Assembly: GCA_900343135.1 (NCBI GenBank)
Contig: OPYK01000005.1
Location: forward strand, 62,001-126,000
Source: Atopobium massiliense
Lineage (GTDB): Bacteria; Actinomycetota; Coriobacteriia; Coriobacteriales; Atopobiaceae
Length of the DNA stretch: 64,000 bases
Direction: 5' to 3'
A program made the position numbers and the translations under genes. This document shows positions 46,101 through 54,050 of this stretch, piece after piece. Below the pieces are notes generated by a model. That model saw only the letters and a program-made list of their open reading frames with translations. It made no database searches and was not told the origin of the DNA. Every line of letters starts with the position of its first letter. Positions within the stretch are counted from its first letter, which is position 1.

Positions 46101-46398
46101 AGAATCAAAAGAGCAGGTAACAGCGGCAGACAAACGCCGCGCAAAAGAACATTTGGTGTTTTTGCTCGGCTATATTGTTGATTGTATGCATACGCGTGCA
46201 TATTTAGAGGAGCTCGACCAGCGTGACGCAGCCGCGAAAGCACGCGCTGATGCACAAAACGACAAAGGGCATGACATGCATACGTCCACGTCGAAGGGGT
46301 TCAATGACGCTGCACTTGACGCTGTAATTGCAAGCACGCAGGGCGTTGTTAATGCTGAGCACCACAATGCATCTAACAATCCGTTTTCTATTAATTAG
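43162..46398 (+). CDS. NAD+ synthetase-derived pseudoenzyme with acidic tail (unknown function)
   Basis: 1078 residues. Residues 1-285 follow a nitrilase/glutaminase fold (RIAIPQC; ADIVVWP near 33; GGSFVALPQ near 231). Residues 290-615 follow the glutamine-dependent NadE synthetase domain (LLCDALGSEHVHVYLPP; LPFGDLYFCDILRLAAARND; VLDNAL). The active sites appear lost: the nitrilase Glu in VVFPEL is replaced (VVWPLA), the Cys-Glu-Asp motif is not recognisable, and the SGGxDS P-loop reads VDGTLATN (about 356). From about 615 to the end is an unrelated tail with Asp/Glu tracts (about 665-782 and 871-895) and helical stretches. AAGGAGG precedes ATG. It sits between dnaE and ruvC. Homology is by eye; function is unknown. 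Confidence 0.75.
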   Translation: MRIAIPQCTMWAHSQKEALYRIISEDARAHRAHADIVVWPLAASWALEPGAPAALASHDQDVEPAVPAGSAADVATPTTHTSHSTLEILHILARTLHCPTSISMKLIDSPCARYMSFFIYNKHVYAGNAFVYGGRTWRVVYSREDLERIQKPAVQDATQKQRASAALCDIVILRDAHPILLEQFCNDASDMLHMLPHAVESMVASNPHIPSSVSTLVYAQAPGFDTDHCYMGGSFVALPQAQVVARASAQDDELLLADIDVPAIVSAPASDPNPGVLLPTTNNDLELSLVAEAYRTAAREHAQTLEEEKLRAPVLVNHCADVPHSLRAVYALVWKCLTYAVVDYMKRSAHADAACYVDGTLATNLLCVLLCDALGSEHVHVYLPPSPMCTGKPGISKLMKQTGVHVHTSDITLREYVSNAPKAQIALTKLPMVHADVAQWSANNGYALFSSLTKLSCLTRRMSDLVTAALCLPFGDLYFCDILRLAAARNDMSPVLPSCVYSKIERTQLADEYQQIQLAGPKVLDNALNWALFMMHPRYRRAMLHKQPRINRNPSPERSIMCEYLANAAGTRRAQFPVVQLSVVPLRDVLTCTHKPYAHRSVMEHYVDSSCADIDTQLADGLRADGTDAATTSTHAATNDSIAELAQAFGIKNVDEFSQLLHMVNGDDDNDTTSDTTNGANNPNKRGGDDVPSDDAGDIDDDYDDYDDDELTDEQYDAYYNDSYYADGTDPDDDEDEENEARAQAMRRFSDFLFSSDDKDDSDDADEQTSDRDSDSDDDEGHITGVMYINGASNPEDIAKQLHDVFSRIKKSARDHNGDVHHIEASAELTDMDGEPIDVSKLPPEIRNKIEAIEHALTEMGAEISHSHAHKDEDDELDELDDLDEADADDEPHVPDVQDTIQRALNAAGAGSLDEFLQNLDEDDLDAQLYRPAGRVDADGVVHAPTPDEMIVHLMSSIEVAAHGNPDSGFYIMDALLNSIESKEQVTAADKRRAKEHLVFLLGYIVDCMHTRAYLEELDQRDAAAKARADAQNDKGHDMHTSTSKGFNDAALDAVIASTQGVVNAEHHNASNNPFSIN

Positions 46399-46447
46399 CT
46401 GCGACGCCGCGATTTCAACCGTGACTTAAAGTAAATGAGCTGGTAGC

Positions 46448-47101
46448 ATGATTATTCTTGGCATCGACCCCGGGCTTGCGCATACGGGCTGGGGCATTAT
46501 CGAAACGAAGGGCAGTGTGTGCCGTGCGCGCGCGTACGGCTGCATTACCACGCATGCTGCAGAATCGCTTGATCGCCGATTGGGTAGCATTTACGATGGC
46601 ATTGAGCAGGCAATTTGTACATATGCGCCTGCGGAAGTGGCTATCGAAAAGATATTTTTTGGCGAGAACACCGCTTCGGCAATTGCTACTGCCCATGCCC
46701 GCGGCGCGGCACTTGTTGCATGTGCACGAGCGGGCATTGTACTGGGCGAGTACACGCCTATGCAGATAAAACAGGCTGTTGTTGGCACGGGCTCGGCAGA
46801 TAAGCGCCAGGTTATTTATATGGTGCGTACGATTCTTAAACTCGACCACGATCCCAGACCCGACCACTGCGCTGATGCACTTGCCGCAGCTATTTGCCAT
46901 CATAATGCTCAAAGCACGCAGCGCTTGGCGTATAAATCGGCATCTGTGCAAATGCTCGAGCAGCTTACTGCGCAGCAGGCCTACGAGCGTGCGCTTGCAC
47001 GCGAGCACACGCAGGCGGCAACACAGGCGCACGCCGATTATGCGCATGGTAAGGGTAACATTATGAACAAAACACGACAAAGCAGGAGAAATAGCTTATG
47101 A
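46448..47101 (+). CDS. ruvC: Holliday junction resolvase RuvC
   Basis: 217 residues. RNase H-fold resolvase with catalytic Asp in LGIDPGLAHTGWG (D7), Glu in AIEKIFFG and the terminal Asp pair in PDHCADALA. The last 50 residues are an Ala/Gln-rich extension. The ribosome site is weak. The TGA stop overlaps the ruvA ATG (ATGA, 47098-47101). Confidence 0.95.
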   Translation: MIILGIDPGLAHTGWGIIETKGSVCRARAYGCITTHAAESLDRRLGSIYDGIEQAICTYAPAEVAIEKIFFGENTASAIATAHARGAALVACARAGIVLGEYTPMQIKQAVVGTGSADKRQVIYMVRTILKLDHDPRPDHCADALAAAICHHNAQSTQRLAYKSASVQMLEQLTAQQAYERALAREHTQAATQAHADYAHGKGNIMNKTRQSRRNSL

Positions 47102-47724
47102 TTGTACAGCTTTCGGGAACGCTCGTTGAGCTTACAAGCTCACACGTAATAATTGATGTGTCTGGCGTTGGCTATGAGCTGGGCATTTCGGCAAGCTGCG
47201 CAGCACACTTGCCAGCCGAAAAGGGAAGTCCGCTTGTGTTGCTCACACGTATGATCGTAAAAGAAAATGCCCTTGAGCTGTATGGATTTGCCGACGCGTA
47301 TGAGCGTCTTATGTTTGATACCATTATTAGCATCTCGGGCGTGGGGCCAAAACTCGCCCTAGCAATTTTGTCGCTGTATACGCCTTCGCAGCTGCTAACT
47401 ATTGCACAAACGCAGGATGTGGCGGCGATGTCGCAGGTAAGCGGTGTTGGCAAAAAGAAGGCACAGCGCCTGCTGCTTGAGCTTGCCGACATGTGTGCGC
47501 GCACAGGTGAGCTGCAAGGATGCATGTCTGCAGCAGCTCCAAGCGCAAAAGCAGCGTCTTCAGAGCAGCGTGGCGACCCCATGTTTGATGCGCGTGCAGC
47601 GCTTTCGTCGATGGGCTTTACAGCAGTAGAAATTGAGCGCGCGCTTGAAGGCTGCAGTACCGACAATCAAACAGCAGAATCGCTGGTAGCGCATGCATTA
47701 CGTAGTCTTGCGCGAGGGTTATAA
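47098..47724 (+). CDS. ruvA: Holliday junction branch migration protein RuvA
   Basis: 208 residues. N-terminal OB domain (GTLVELTSSHVIIDVSGVGYEL), two helix-hairpin-helix motifs (ISGVGPKLAL and VSGVGKKKAQRL) and the C-terminal domain that contacts RuvB (ALSSMGFTAVEIERAL). It is translationally coupled to ruvC. It binds the four-way junction and loads RuvB. Confidence 0.96.
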   Translation: MIVQLSGTLVELTSSHVIIDVSGVGYELGISASCAAHLPAEKGSPLVLLTRMIVKENALELYGFADAYERLMFDTIISISGVGPKLALAILSLYTPSQLLTIAQTQDVAAMSQVSGVGKKKAQRLLLELADMCARTGELQGCMSAAAPSAKAASSEQRGDPMFDARAALSSMGFTAVEIERALEGCSTDNQTAESLVAHALRSLARGL

Positions 47725-47754
47725 TAAAGGTCGCGCACACGGCCGACAATGTGC

Positions 47755-47806
47755 CGGCGTGTTGTGCAACGTCGCCGCACAACACGCCGCCAGGCACCAC
47801 CTGGCG
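47755..47806. terminator. Tandem hairpins between ruvA and ruvB
   Basis: A 13-bp perfect stem (47755-47767 with 47777-47789) is followed by CGCCAGG/CCTGGCG (47788-47794 with 47800-47806), sharing two bases. There is no U tract. They may limit read-through or protect the ruvCA transcript end, making ruvB partly independent. Confidence 0.5.
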
Positions 47807-47866
47807 CAACACGAATCGTGCACTATTTGCAGGTATGCATCGTATAACGTAAGGTAAGGATAACGT

Positions 47867-48976
47867 ATGTGGGAAAACACGCACGACAATTTATTTGAAG
47901 ACGAGCCTGGTACGCAGGGTGATATGCGCACAGCTGCATATGCTTCGGCACACGAAAGTTCGCCCGCCGCTGCACTACCGCGTAATGTTGACCCTACCTG
48001 CACCGATGAGGATATTGACGTTGAGCGTTCGCTTCGTCCCGAAACGCTGAGCGATTATTGCGGACAAACGCGTGTCCGCGAAAACATGCGTGTGCTTATT
48101 TCGGCTGCAAAAGAGCGCAACGAAACCCTCGACCACGTGCTTTTTTCGGGTCCTCCGGGTTTGGGTAAAACTACGCTTGCATCCATCGTGGCGCACGAAA
48201 TGAACGCGCGCCTTAAAACAACGTCGGGTCCTGCCATTACGCGTACGGGCGATTTAGCAGCGCTGCTTACCAATCTTGAGGAAGGCGACGTGCTGTTTGT
48301 CGACGAAATCCACCGCCTTAATCACCAAATTGAAGAAGTGCTCTATCCCGCCATGGAAGACTTTGTGCTCGACATTGTTATTGGTAAAGGCCCGGCAGCA
48401 CGCTCGATTCGTCTCGATTTGCCGCACTTTACGCTGATTGGCGCTACTACACGCACCGGTTTGCTCAGCGGTCCTTTGCGCGACCGTTTTGGCATATCCT
48501 ACCAGCTTGATTACTATTCTGTGGAGGAGCTTGCCGCCATCGTTACCCGCTCGGCGGGCATTTTGCAAGTGGACATCGACAGTCAGGGTGCGCTCGAAAT
48601 TGCTTCGCGTTCGCGCGGTACGCCGCGTTTAGCAAACCGCCTACTCAAGCGTGTGCGTGACTATGCACAGGTGCGGGCTGCGGGTACTATTAGCTGGGAC
48701 GTTGCAAGCGATGCGCTTAAATTTTTTGAAATCGATGAGCTTGGCCTCGATTGGATGGATAAAAAAATTCTCGATGCGCTGTGCAAAACGTTCCGCGGCC
48801 GTCCGGTGGGTCTTACCACGCTGTCGTCTGCAGTGGGCGAAGATCCGGCAACGCTTGAGGATGTGTACGAGCCATATTTGCTGCAACAAGGCTTGCTCGT
48901 GCGTACGCCCCAGGGAAGGCAAGCTACGAGTATGGCGTTTGAACACGTAGGATTACCTGCGCCAATGTCGCAGTAA
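47867..48976 (+). CDS. ruvB: Holliday junction branch migration ATPase RuvB
   Basis: 369 residues. AAA+ ATPase with Walker [10 protein letters not shown] (about 94), Walker [10 protein letters not shown], sensor 1 IGATTRTG, arginine finger GPLRDRFG and a C-terminal winged helix (TPQGRQAT). An acidic N-terminal extension of about 45 residues precedes the family's usual LRPETLSDY start. AAGGA precedes ATG. Confidence 0.96.
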   Translation: MWENTHDNLFEDEPGTQGDMRTAAYASAHESSPAAALPRNVDPTCTDEDIDVERSLRPETLSDYCGQTRVRENMRVLISAAKERNETLDHVLFSGPPGLGKTTLASIVAHEMNARLKTTSGPAITRTGDLAALLTNLEEGDVLFVDEIHRLNHQIEEVLYPAMEDFVLDIVIGKGPAARSIRLDLPHFTLIGATTRTGLLSGPLRDRFGISYQLDYYSVEELAAIVTRSAGILQVDIDSQGALEIASRSRGTPRLANRLLKRVRDYAQVRAAGTISWDVASDALKFFEIDELGLDWMDKKILDALCKTFRGRPVGLTTLSSAVGEDPATLEDVYEPYLLQQGLLVRTPQGRQATSMAFEHVGLPAPMSQ

Positions 48977-49033
48977 GGTGGCAAATCTTTAGCATGTTGC
49001 TTCGTGCGTGCCAAACGTCTCGCAATCGTGCAT

Positions 49034-49064
49034 GTTTACATGCCAGCACGTTTACATGCCAGCA
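49034..49064. repeat. 16-bp period duplication before a small gene
   Basis: GTTTACATGCCAGCA is repeated at 49034-49048 and 49050-49064, immediately upstream of the GAAAGGA ribosome site of the next gene. Confidence 0.7.
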
Positions 49065-49076
49065 GAAAGGATAGCT

Positions 49077-49469
49077 ATGCTTCACAAGGATTATCTCGAA
49101 GAAGCCCTCAAAAAGTTTGTGAGTTCAATTACGCTGCCGCTTACGCGCGCGTGGAAGGAAGGCGACCTTTCACTTCTTGGCGATGTTGATGGTGCAATTG
49201 GTGAGCTGCTCAATTTGTCACCGGGCGTGGTGCAAACGCTGGCTCCGCAGTCGCTTGTTACCATGATGGAACTTTCGGGTATTGGCGCCGACGTTTCGCA
49301 CGAAATTGCCTTCGTGTTGCGCAAGGAAGCGCTGCTGTACGACCGCTGCGATGCCGATGATGCATGCTGTGATGCCCTCGATAAGGCAGAAGCCATTGAA
49401 CATGCGTTTAACTGCGACGGAACACAGCCACCATATCGTTTTCATGCGCTTAATGACGCCCTCAACTAA
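49077..49469 (+). CDS. Hypothetical small helical protein
   Basis: 130 residues, acidic, no membrane segment. It starts MLHKDYLEEALKKFVSSI, a helical opening reminiscent of small uncharacterised Actinomycetota/Firmicutes proteins of the DUF6483 kind (weak, from memory). A central GELLNLSPG and late Cys pair (DACCDALD) follow. The GAAAGGA ribosome site fixes the ATG at 49077; the open frame upstream has no such site. It lies 100 bases after ruvB and may share its transcript. No function assigned. Confidence 0.7.
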   Translation: MLHKDYLEEALKKFVSSITLPLTRAWKEGDLSLLGDVDGAIGELLNLSPGVVQTLAPQSLVTMMELSGIGADVSHEIAFVLRKEALLYDRCDADDACCDALDKAEAIEHAFNCDGTQPPYRFHALNDALN

Positions 49470-49727
49470 TGGTGAAAACTACCTGTGTTGCGCTTTCGTC
49501 ATAAAAACTTCAATTGTGTGAATATTTCTTGAACATTTTATATAACTTTTAGGGTATTATAGAAGAGCAATCGACGTTCCTCGAGCAAGCATCGCACACG
49601 TCACACGTGGTTTTCGGTCACGTGCCACGCGCGGGTTGTGCTCCATGGGTACTGAGTTGCTTGGCATTGCGCGTGCTGCGTAGCGCGCGTCGTTTATGTC
49701 CTTCGGGACTAGTTAGAAAGGCACGAC

Positions 49728-49931
49728 ATGGCTCAAGGTACGGTTAAGTGGTTCAATCCAGACAAGGGCTACGGCTTTATTTCTCGTGAAGACGGCGACG
49801 ATTTGTTTGTTCACTTTAGTGAAATTCAAATGGACGGCTTCAAAACACTTGAAGAAGGTCAGGCTGTTGAGTTTGATGTAACCACTGGTCAGAATGGCAA
49901 GCTTCAGGCTTCCAACGTTCGCCGAGCATAA
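49728..49931 (+). CDS. cspA: Cold shock protein, CspA family
   Basis: 67 residues, single cold-shock domain with both RNP motifs (KGYGFI and DLFVHF). It binds single-stranded RNA and DNA and melts mRNA structure. AGAAAGG precedes ATG. The upstream 49470-49727 region is non-coding: an AT-rich promoter-like block (about 49510-49560, with TATTAT at 49555-49560) and then about 165 bases of probable 5' leader, as is usual for cold-shock mRNAs. Confidence 0.96.
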   Translation: MAQGTVKWFNPDKGYGFISREDGDDLFVHFSEIQMDGFKTLEEGQAVEFDVTTGQNGKLQASNVRRA

Positions 49932-49950
49932 CGCTAACGCATACTAACAC

Positions 49951-49978
49951 AAACGGTGCGCGTCCTGCGCACCGTTTT
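49951..49978. terminator. Intrinsic terminator between csp and purH
   Basis: A perfect 11-bp stem (49951-49961 with 49967-49977) and five-base loop with T-rich right end and A-rich left end. It can therefore work for both the plus-strand csp gene and the minus-strand purH. Confidence 0.85.
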
Positions 49979-49981
49979 AGT

Positions 49982-50023
49982 ATGGTTACACGCTTATGGT
50001 TACACGCTTATGGTTACATGCGT
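49982..50023. repeat. 14-bp tandem repeat, three copies
   Basis: ATGGTTACACGCTT at 49982-49995 and 49996-50009, with a diverged third copy at 50010-50023, in the convergent spacer between csp and purH. Confidence 0.8.
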
Positions 50024-50048
50024 GTATTCTGTTATGTGGTGTCGCACG

Positions 50049-51692
50049 TTAGTGCCTAAAGTGCCTATATCCCGTAAAAATCATCGCGATACCATGCTCG
50101 TTTGCTGCGGCAATGCACTCTTCATCGCGTATCGATCCGCCAGGCTGAATAATGCAGCTCACGCCACGTTTTGCAAGCTCATCAACATCGTCTCTAAACG
50201 GGAAAAACGCATCAGACGCGCAGGCAAAATCATTGGCTGCAATGCCCATGCGCGCTGCCGCTTCAGCTGCACGTTCGCACGCCATAATCGCGCTATCAAC
50301 GCGGTTTGGCTGTCCGCACCCAAGCCCAATACCTGCATTATTTTTGGCAATTAAAATGGCGTTTGATTTTACCGTTTTGCACACCTTCCACGCAAAGAGC
50401 AAATCTTGCATTTGCGACGTGGTTGGTTTTTTTGTAGTTACGCAGGTAAAGCCTTCTGGTGCTTCGCTTACACTGTCGCGCGTTTGCACCAGCAGCCCGC
50501 CGCCAATACTCTTAAGCTCAAGTGCTTCTTCATGGTCGAGCCCACCTGTTGCAAGGACGCGCAAATTTTTACGCTTTGAAAGACGTTCGAGCGCGGCGCT
50601 GCTAAACGACGGAGCGATAATAACTTCAACAAATTGTTTATTAACGTCGGCAAATTCTGTTACAAAATCTAACCCGACTTCGCGATTAGCTGCGATAATA
50701 CCACCAAATGCACTTTTTGGATCGCAGGCAAAAGCGCGCTTGTACGCCTCTGTTACCGATGCCGCCACAGCAGAGCCACACGGGTTTTGGTGTTTTAAGA
50801 TAACAACAGCAGGCGCAGTAAACTCACACACAGCGCTCCATGCAGCATCGGTGTCAAGCAAGTTGTTGTACGACAGCTCTTTGCCCTGTAGCTGCGCTGC
50901 CTTGGCAACACTGTGCGGATTTGCCGCAGCCGCCCCATAAAACGCCGCACGCTGATGGGGATTTTCTCCATAGCGCAAATCCATTTGCTTGGTATATGTG
51001 CACGTAAACTGCTCAGGAAATGGTTGAGATAATGGCGCTTCGTTTGGCGTGGTGGCATCCGCGCCGTCTGCTTCGTGTGTTGCCTGCTCATTTGCTGCGC
51101 TTGTTAAATACGTCGTGATAGCTGCGTCGTAGTGCGCTGTTGTTGCAAATACCTTTCGCGCCAGCTCACTTCTAAGTGCAAGCGTTGTGTGTCCTGCATG
51201 TGCGTGCATTTCTGCAAGAACGCGCTCGTAGTCGGCAGGGTCGCATACCGTGGTTACTGCGGCAAAGTTTTTTGCAGCACTGCGCAGCATCGAAGGGCCA
51301 CCAATGTCGATATGTTCAACCGCATCTTCAAGGGTACAACCAGGCGTTTCTATTGTTTTTTCGAATGCGTAGAGATTAACGCATACAAGATCGATCATCG
51401 GAATGTTGTTTTCGCGTGCATCCTGCAGGTCGTGCTCATTATCGCGCCTGCATAACAGGCCGCCATGAATGCGCGGGTGCAGCGTTTTAACACGTCCGCC
51501 CATCATTTCGGGCGAGGCGGTATAGTCCTCAACATGCGTAACGGCAATACCGGCAGCTTCTAACACGCGTGCCGTGCCGCCCGTACTTAAAATTTCAACA
51601 CCAAAATCGTGGACGAGGCGAGTAGCAAATTCGCAAATACCATCCTTGTTTGTAACCGAAAGTAAAGCGCGCTTAATTGCTGCGTTTGCCAT
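50049..51692 (-). CDS. purH: Bifunctional AICAR transformylase/IMP cyclohydrolase
   Basis: 547 residues. N-terminal MGS-like cyclohydrolase domain ([32 protein letters not shown]) and C-terminal AICAR formyltransferase ([21 protein letters not shown], and the catalytic KHQNPCG). It catalyses the last two steps of IMP synthesis. A roughly 25-residue Ala/Thr/Glu insertion sits near residue 205. The ATG at 51692 has AGAAAGG seven bases upstream. The frame remains open to 51854 only by reading through a tandem repeat and is rejected there. Confidence 0.96.
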   Translation of the reverse strand: MANAAIKRALLSVTNKDGICEFATRLVHDFGVEILSTGGTARVLEAAGIAVTHVEDYTASPEMMGGRVKTLHPRIHGGLLCRRDNEHDLQDARENNIPMIDLVCVNLYAFEKTIETPGCTLEDAVEHIDIGGPSMLRSAAKNFAAVTTVCDPADYERVLAEMHAHAGHTTLALRSELARKVFATTAHYDAAITTYLTSAANEQATHEADGADATTPNEAPLSQPFPEQFTCTYTKQMDLRYGENPHQRAAFYGAAAANPHSVAKAAQLQGKELSYNNLLDTDAAWSAVCEFTAPAVVILKHQNPCGSAVAASVTEAYKRAFACDPKSAFGGIIAANREVGLDFVTEFADVNKQFVEVIIAPSFSSAALERLSKRKNLRVLATGGLDHEEALELKSIGGGLLVQTRDSVSEAPEGFTCVTTKKPTTSQMQDLLFAWKVCKTVKSNAILIAKNNAGIGLGCGQPNRVDSAIMACERAAEAAARMGIAANDFACASDAFFPFRDDVDELAKRGVSCIIQPGGSIRDEECIAAANEHGIAMIFTGYRHFRH

Positions 51693-51754
51693 GGTAACCC
51701 TTTCTTGTGTGCGTTTGATATAAGACGGTGTGCCTGCGTGCGTGCTGCGTTTGC

Positions 51755-51830
51755 GCCGTGTAGCTGCATACATGCTTGTTGCCGTGTAGCTGCATACATG
51801 CTTGTTGCCGTGTAGCTGCATACATGCTGC
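51755..51830. repeat. 26-bp tandem repeat, about 2.9 copies, in purH leader
   Basis: Identical 26-bp copies at 51755-51780 and 51781-51806, plus a near-complete third from 51807 that diverges at about 51829. It begins about 60 bases upstream of the purH start codon, hence probably inside the purH 5' leader. Confidence 0.9.
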
Positions 51831-52167
51831 GGGCGTGCGTCTTTCGCGCCGCATACCACGCCGTGCGGGTGTATCGCAATCCCCGCACCTCTATTGTATG
51901 AAAGCCTCAACGTGCTGATATATGTTTTACAAATACAACGACAAATTGTAACGAAGTAGCAATTATTGGGCAGGGGTGTGAGCTACAGCAAGATTGCGTG
52001 CGGTTGTCTCGCCCGTAGATGCAGTCGCATGCCACGCACCCCCCGCCCGTACACCGACTACCACGCGCCCGCACACCGCACTCCATGGAAAGCTTGTGTA
52101 CGTTACCGATAAGCGGTATGCAGACAGCCGCAAGCGGCAGTGATCGCAGGTGTTTCGGCCGTGTCGT

Positions 52168-52196
52168 TTGTTAAAAGCTTTCGCACAGGCTATGGT
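52168..52196 (+). promoter_or_regulatory. Promoter of the M20 dipeptidase gene
   Basis: TTGTTA (52168-52173), 17-bp spacer, TATGGT (52191-52196), about 40 bases before the start codon. Confidence 0.45.
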
Positions 52197-52237
52197 ATAG
52201 GTATGCAGGTACATGGTGTACGTTGAAAGGACGCTCT

Positions 52238-53650
52238 ATGACAGATAAGCAGCTTAAAGAAACCGCTCACGAGTTTGTTGAAGCAAATTGGGATGCTATT
52301 GTTGAAGACATTACAACAATGGTAAAAATTCGCTCCGTTGAGGACCTTGAGCATGCGCAGCCTGGTATGCCGTATGGCCCTGGACCGTTTAAGGCGCTTG
52401 AAGCGGGTATGAATCTTGCAAAGCGCATAGGGCTTGACGTGCACAATTGCGACGGTCGCATTGCATACGCCGATTTAGCGGGTGAGCAAGACAAGCAAAT
52501 TGCTGTTATTGGTCATACCGACGTTGTTGCCGAGGGCTCTGGCTGGGAATATGAGCCGTTTGCTGTTACGCATAAAGACGGCTATCTTATTGGCCGCGGC
52601 GTGCTCGACGACAAAGGGCCGTTTGTGCTTGAAATGTATGCAGCAAAATTCCTAAAAGAGCAGGTAGAAGCCACGGGCAAGAAGTACCCCTACACCTTGC
52701 GCTGCATTATTGGTAATAACGAAGAAACTGACATGGCAGATGTGGAATGGTACGTTAAAAACTTTGAGCAGCCCGAGTTTTGCTTTACACCCGATTCGTC
52801 GTTTCCGCTGGTATGCGGCGAAAAGGGCGGTTTTTCGGCATCTATTCGCACGGCTGATATTGCAGATACTATCGTTGAATTGTGCGGTGGCCAGGCAGAT
52901 AACGCTGTGGCATCGGACGCATATGCGCTGGTTAAGGCCGATATTTCCACGCTTAAGCCGCGCGAGCGCATTGATATTGAGGATGCAGGCAATGGTCTGG
53001 TAAAGGTTATTGGGCACGGTGTAAGTGCGCACGCGTCAACGCCGCAGTCGGGCATTAATGCTATTGGCCTTGTGGTTGATTATTTGGTTGATAATAACAT
53101 TGGCACACCAGCCGAAAAACAATTTTTGGCCTTTGAGCAGTGCGTATTTGGCTCAACCGATGGCTCAACGCTTACGATTGCTGCGACCGATGAAATTTTT
53201 GACCCGCTTACCTGTATTGGTGGCCGCGTGTTTACCGAAGGTAAGGCGTTTAGGCAAACGATTGATGCGCGCTATCCGTCGTCGGTTACCGATGCATGGC
53301 TCTATGAGCAGGTGTCGACCCTTGCTGCGAAGTATGACTGTACGGTAGACGTTGATTTGGTGCTCGTGCCGTTTTTAACCGATCCAAACAACGAGTGCAT
53401 AAAAACGCTGGTAGCAACCTATAACGAGTATACCGGTCGTGAGGCAAAGCCCTTTACTATTGGCGGCGGCACGTATGCGCGTCATTTTAAGGCGGCCGGC
53501 GCGTTTGGTCCTAACGATCCTGCGTTCCCTATGCCGTCGTGGTTGGGTGGCGAACACGCAGCCAATGAAGGCTTTTCTGTTGAACAATTTAAGCGTGCAC
53601 TTGAGATTTACATTGTTTCGCTTGTGCGCATTATGGCGCTGGATTTGTAA
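52238..53650 (+). CDS. M20 family dipeptidase, PepV/Sapep type
   Basis: 470 residues. M20 zinc-site residues are visible: GHTDVVAEG (H93, D95), RGVLDDKGP with the bridging Asp, GNNEETDM with the general-base Glu, and a late His in the GGGTYARHF/GGEHAANEGF region. A lid domain with VSAHASTPQSG is inserted in the middle, as in PepV and Sapep. It cleaves dipeptides in the cytosol. GAAAGGA precedes the ATG at 52238. It forms a monocistronic unit. Confidence 0.92.
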   Translation: MTDKQLKETAHEFVEANWDAIVEDITTMVKIRSVEDLEHAQPGMPYGPGPFKALEAGMNLAKRIGLDVHNCDGRIAYADLAGEQDKQIAVIGHTDVVAEGSGWEYEPFAVTHKDGYLIGRGVLDDKGPFVLEMYAAKFLKEQVEATGKKYPYTLRCIIGNNEETDMADVEWYVKNFEQPEFCFTPDSSFPLVCGEKGGFSASIRTADIADTIVELCGGQADNAVASDAYALVKADISTLKPRERIDIEDAGNGLVKVIGHGVSAHASTPQSGINAIGLVVDYLVDNNIGTPAEKQFLAFEQCVFGSTDGSTLTIAATDEIFDPLTCIGGRVFTEGKAFRQTIDARYPSSVTDAWLYEQVSTLAAKYDCTVDVDLVLVPFLTDPNNECIKTLVATYNEYTGREAKPFTIGGGTYARHFKAAGAFGPNDPAFPMPSWLGGEHAANEGFSVEQFKRALEIYIVSLVRIMALDL

Positions 53651-54050
53651 ATGTGTAAGCGCACTGCTCGGCGTTGCTTAGTGTGTGTGCTGCCTGGCGT
53701 TCCTCGGCGCGCGCCGCTTGGTGCTGGCTGAGGCGTACTGCTTGATGTGTTTGCCCGTGGATGGTGCGTATGTGCTCACTTTGTGGAGCGTTTGCGTGCG
53801 CGTATGCTTGTGAGCGCATGCGCACCACGCGGGGTTGTTGTGCATACCAGTGCGTCTATTATGCATACCAGTGCATCTATTCAAAAGTTAACATAGGTTT
53901 AATAATTGCTTTCTTTTTGAGCGGGCAAGGCGTATACTTTTGTCGCTATGTTATATCGAGTACCATGGCGCTGTATCACGCGCACATTCGTGCACCAACG
54001 GTGCGATTGCGTGCGTGGAGCCATTCGAATGATAGAAAGGATGCTCACAC
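53651..54050. other. Intergenic region upstream of PfoR-type gene
   Basis: 400 bases without a supported gene. It holds a 21-bp tandem duplication (53841-53882), an AT-rich block and a TATACT -10-like hexamer at 53933-53938 with a poor -35. This would give a leader of about 100 bases before the next ATG. The first 150 bases show nothing recognisable. Confidence 0.4.
53841..53882. repeat. 21-bp tandem duplication
   Basis: Two adjacent copies, 53841-53861 and 53862-53882, with the core GCATACCAGTGC and only two mismatches, upstream of the PTS EIIC-like gene. Confidence 0.8.

Larger units (their letters stand above)
51693..52237. other. Divergent intergenic region between purH and dipeptidase genes
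   Basis: 545 bases without a gene. Contents are a 26-bp tandem repeat (51755-51830), AT-rich sequence near 51895-51960 likely holding the purH promoter on the minus strand, hairpins TACCG/CGGTA (52104-52118) and GCCGC/GCGGC (52127-52138, loop too short to be stable alone), and a plus-strand promoter at 52168-52196. No purine riboswitch recognised. Confidence 0.5.

Noticed and set aside
49982-50023. Possible CRISPR-like repeat
   Set aside because: Units are directly adjacent without spacers; a simple tandem repeat. The same applies to 51755-51830 and 22758-22833.
51693-51854. 54-codon N-terminal extension of purH
   Set aside because: Encoded by the 26-bp tandem repeat; PurH families start at the [13 protein letters not shown] position and a ribosome site lies just before 51692.
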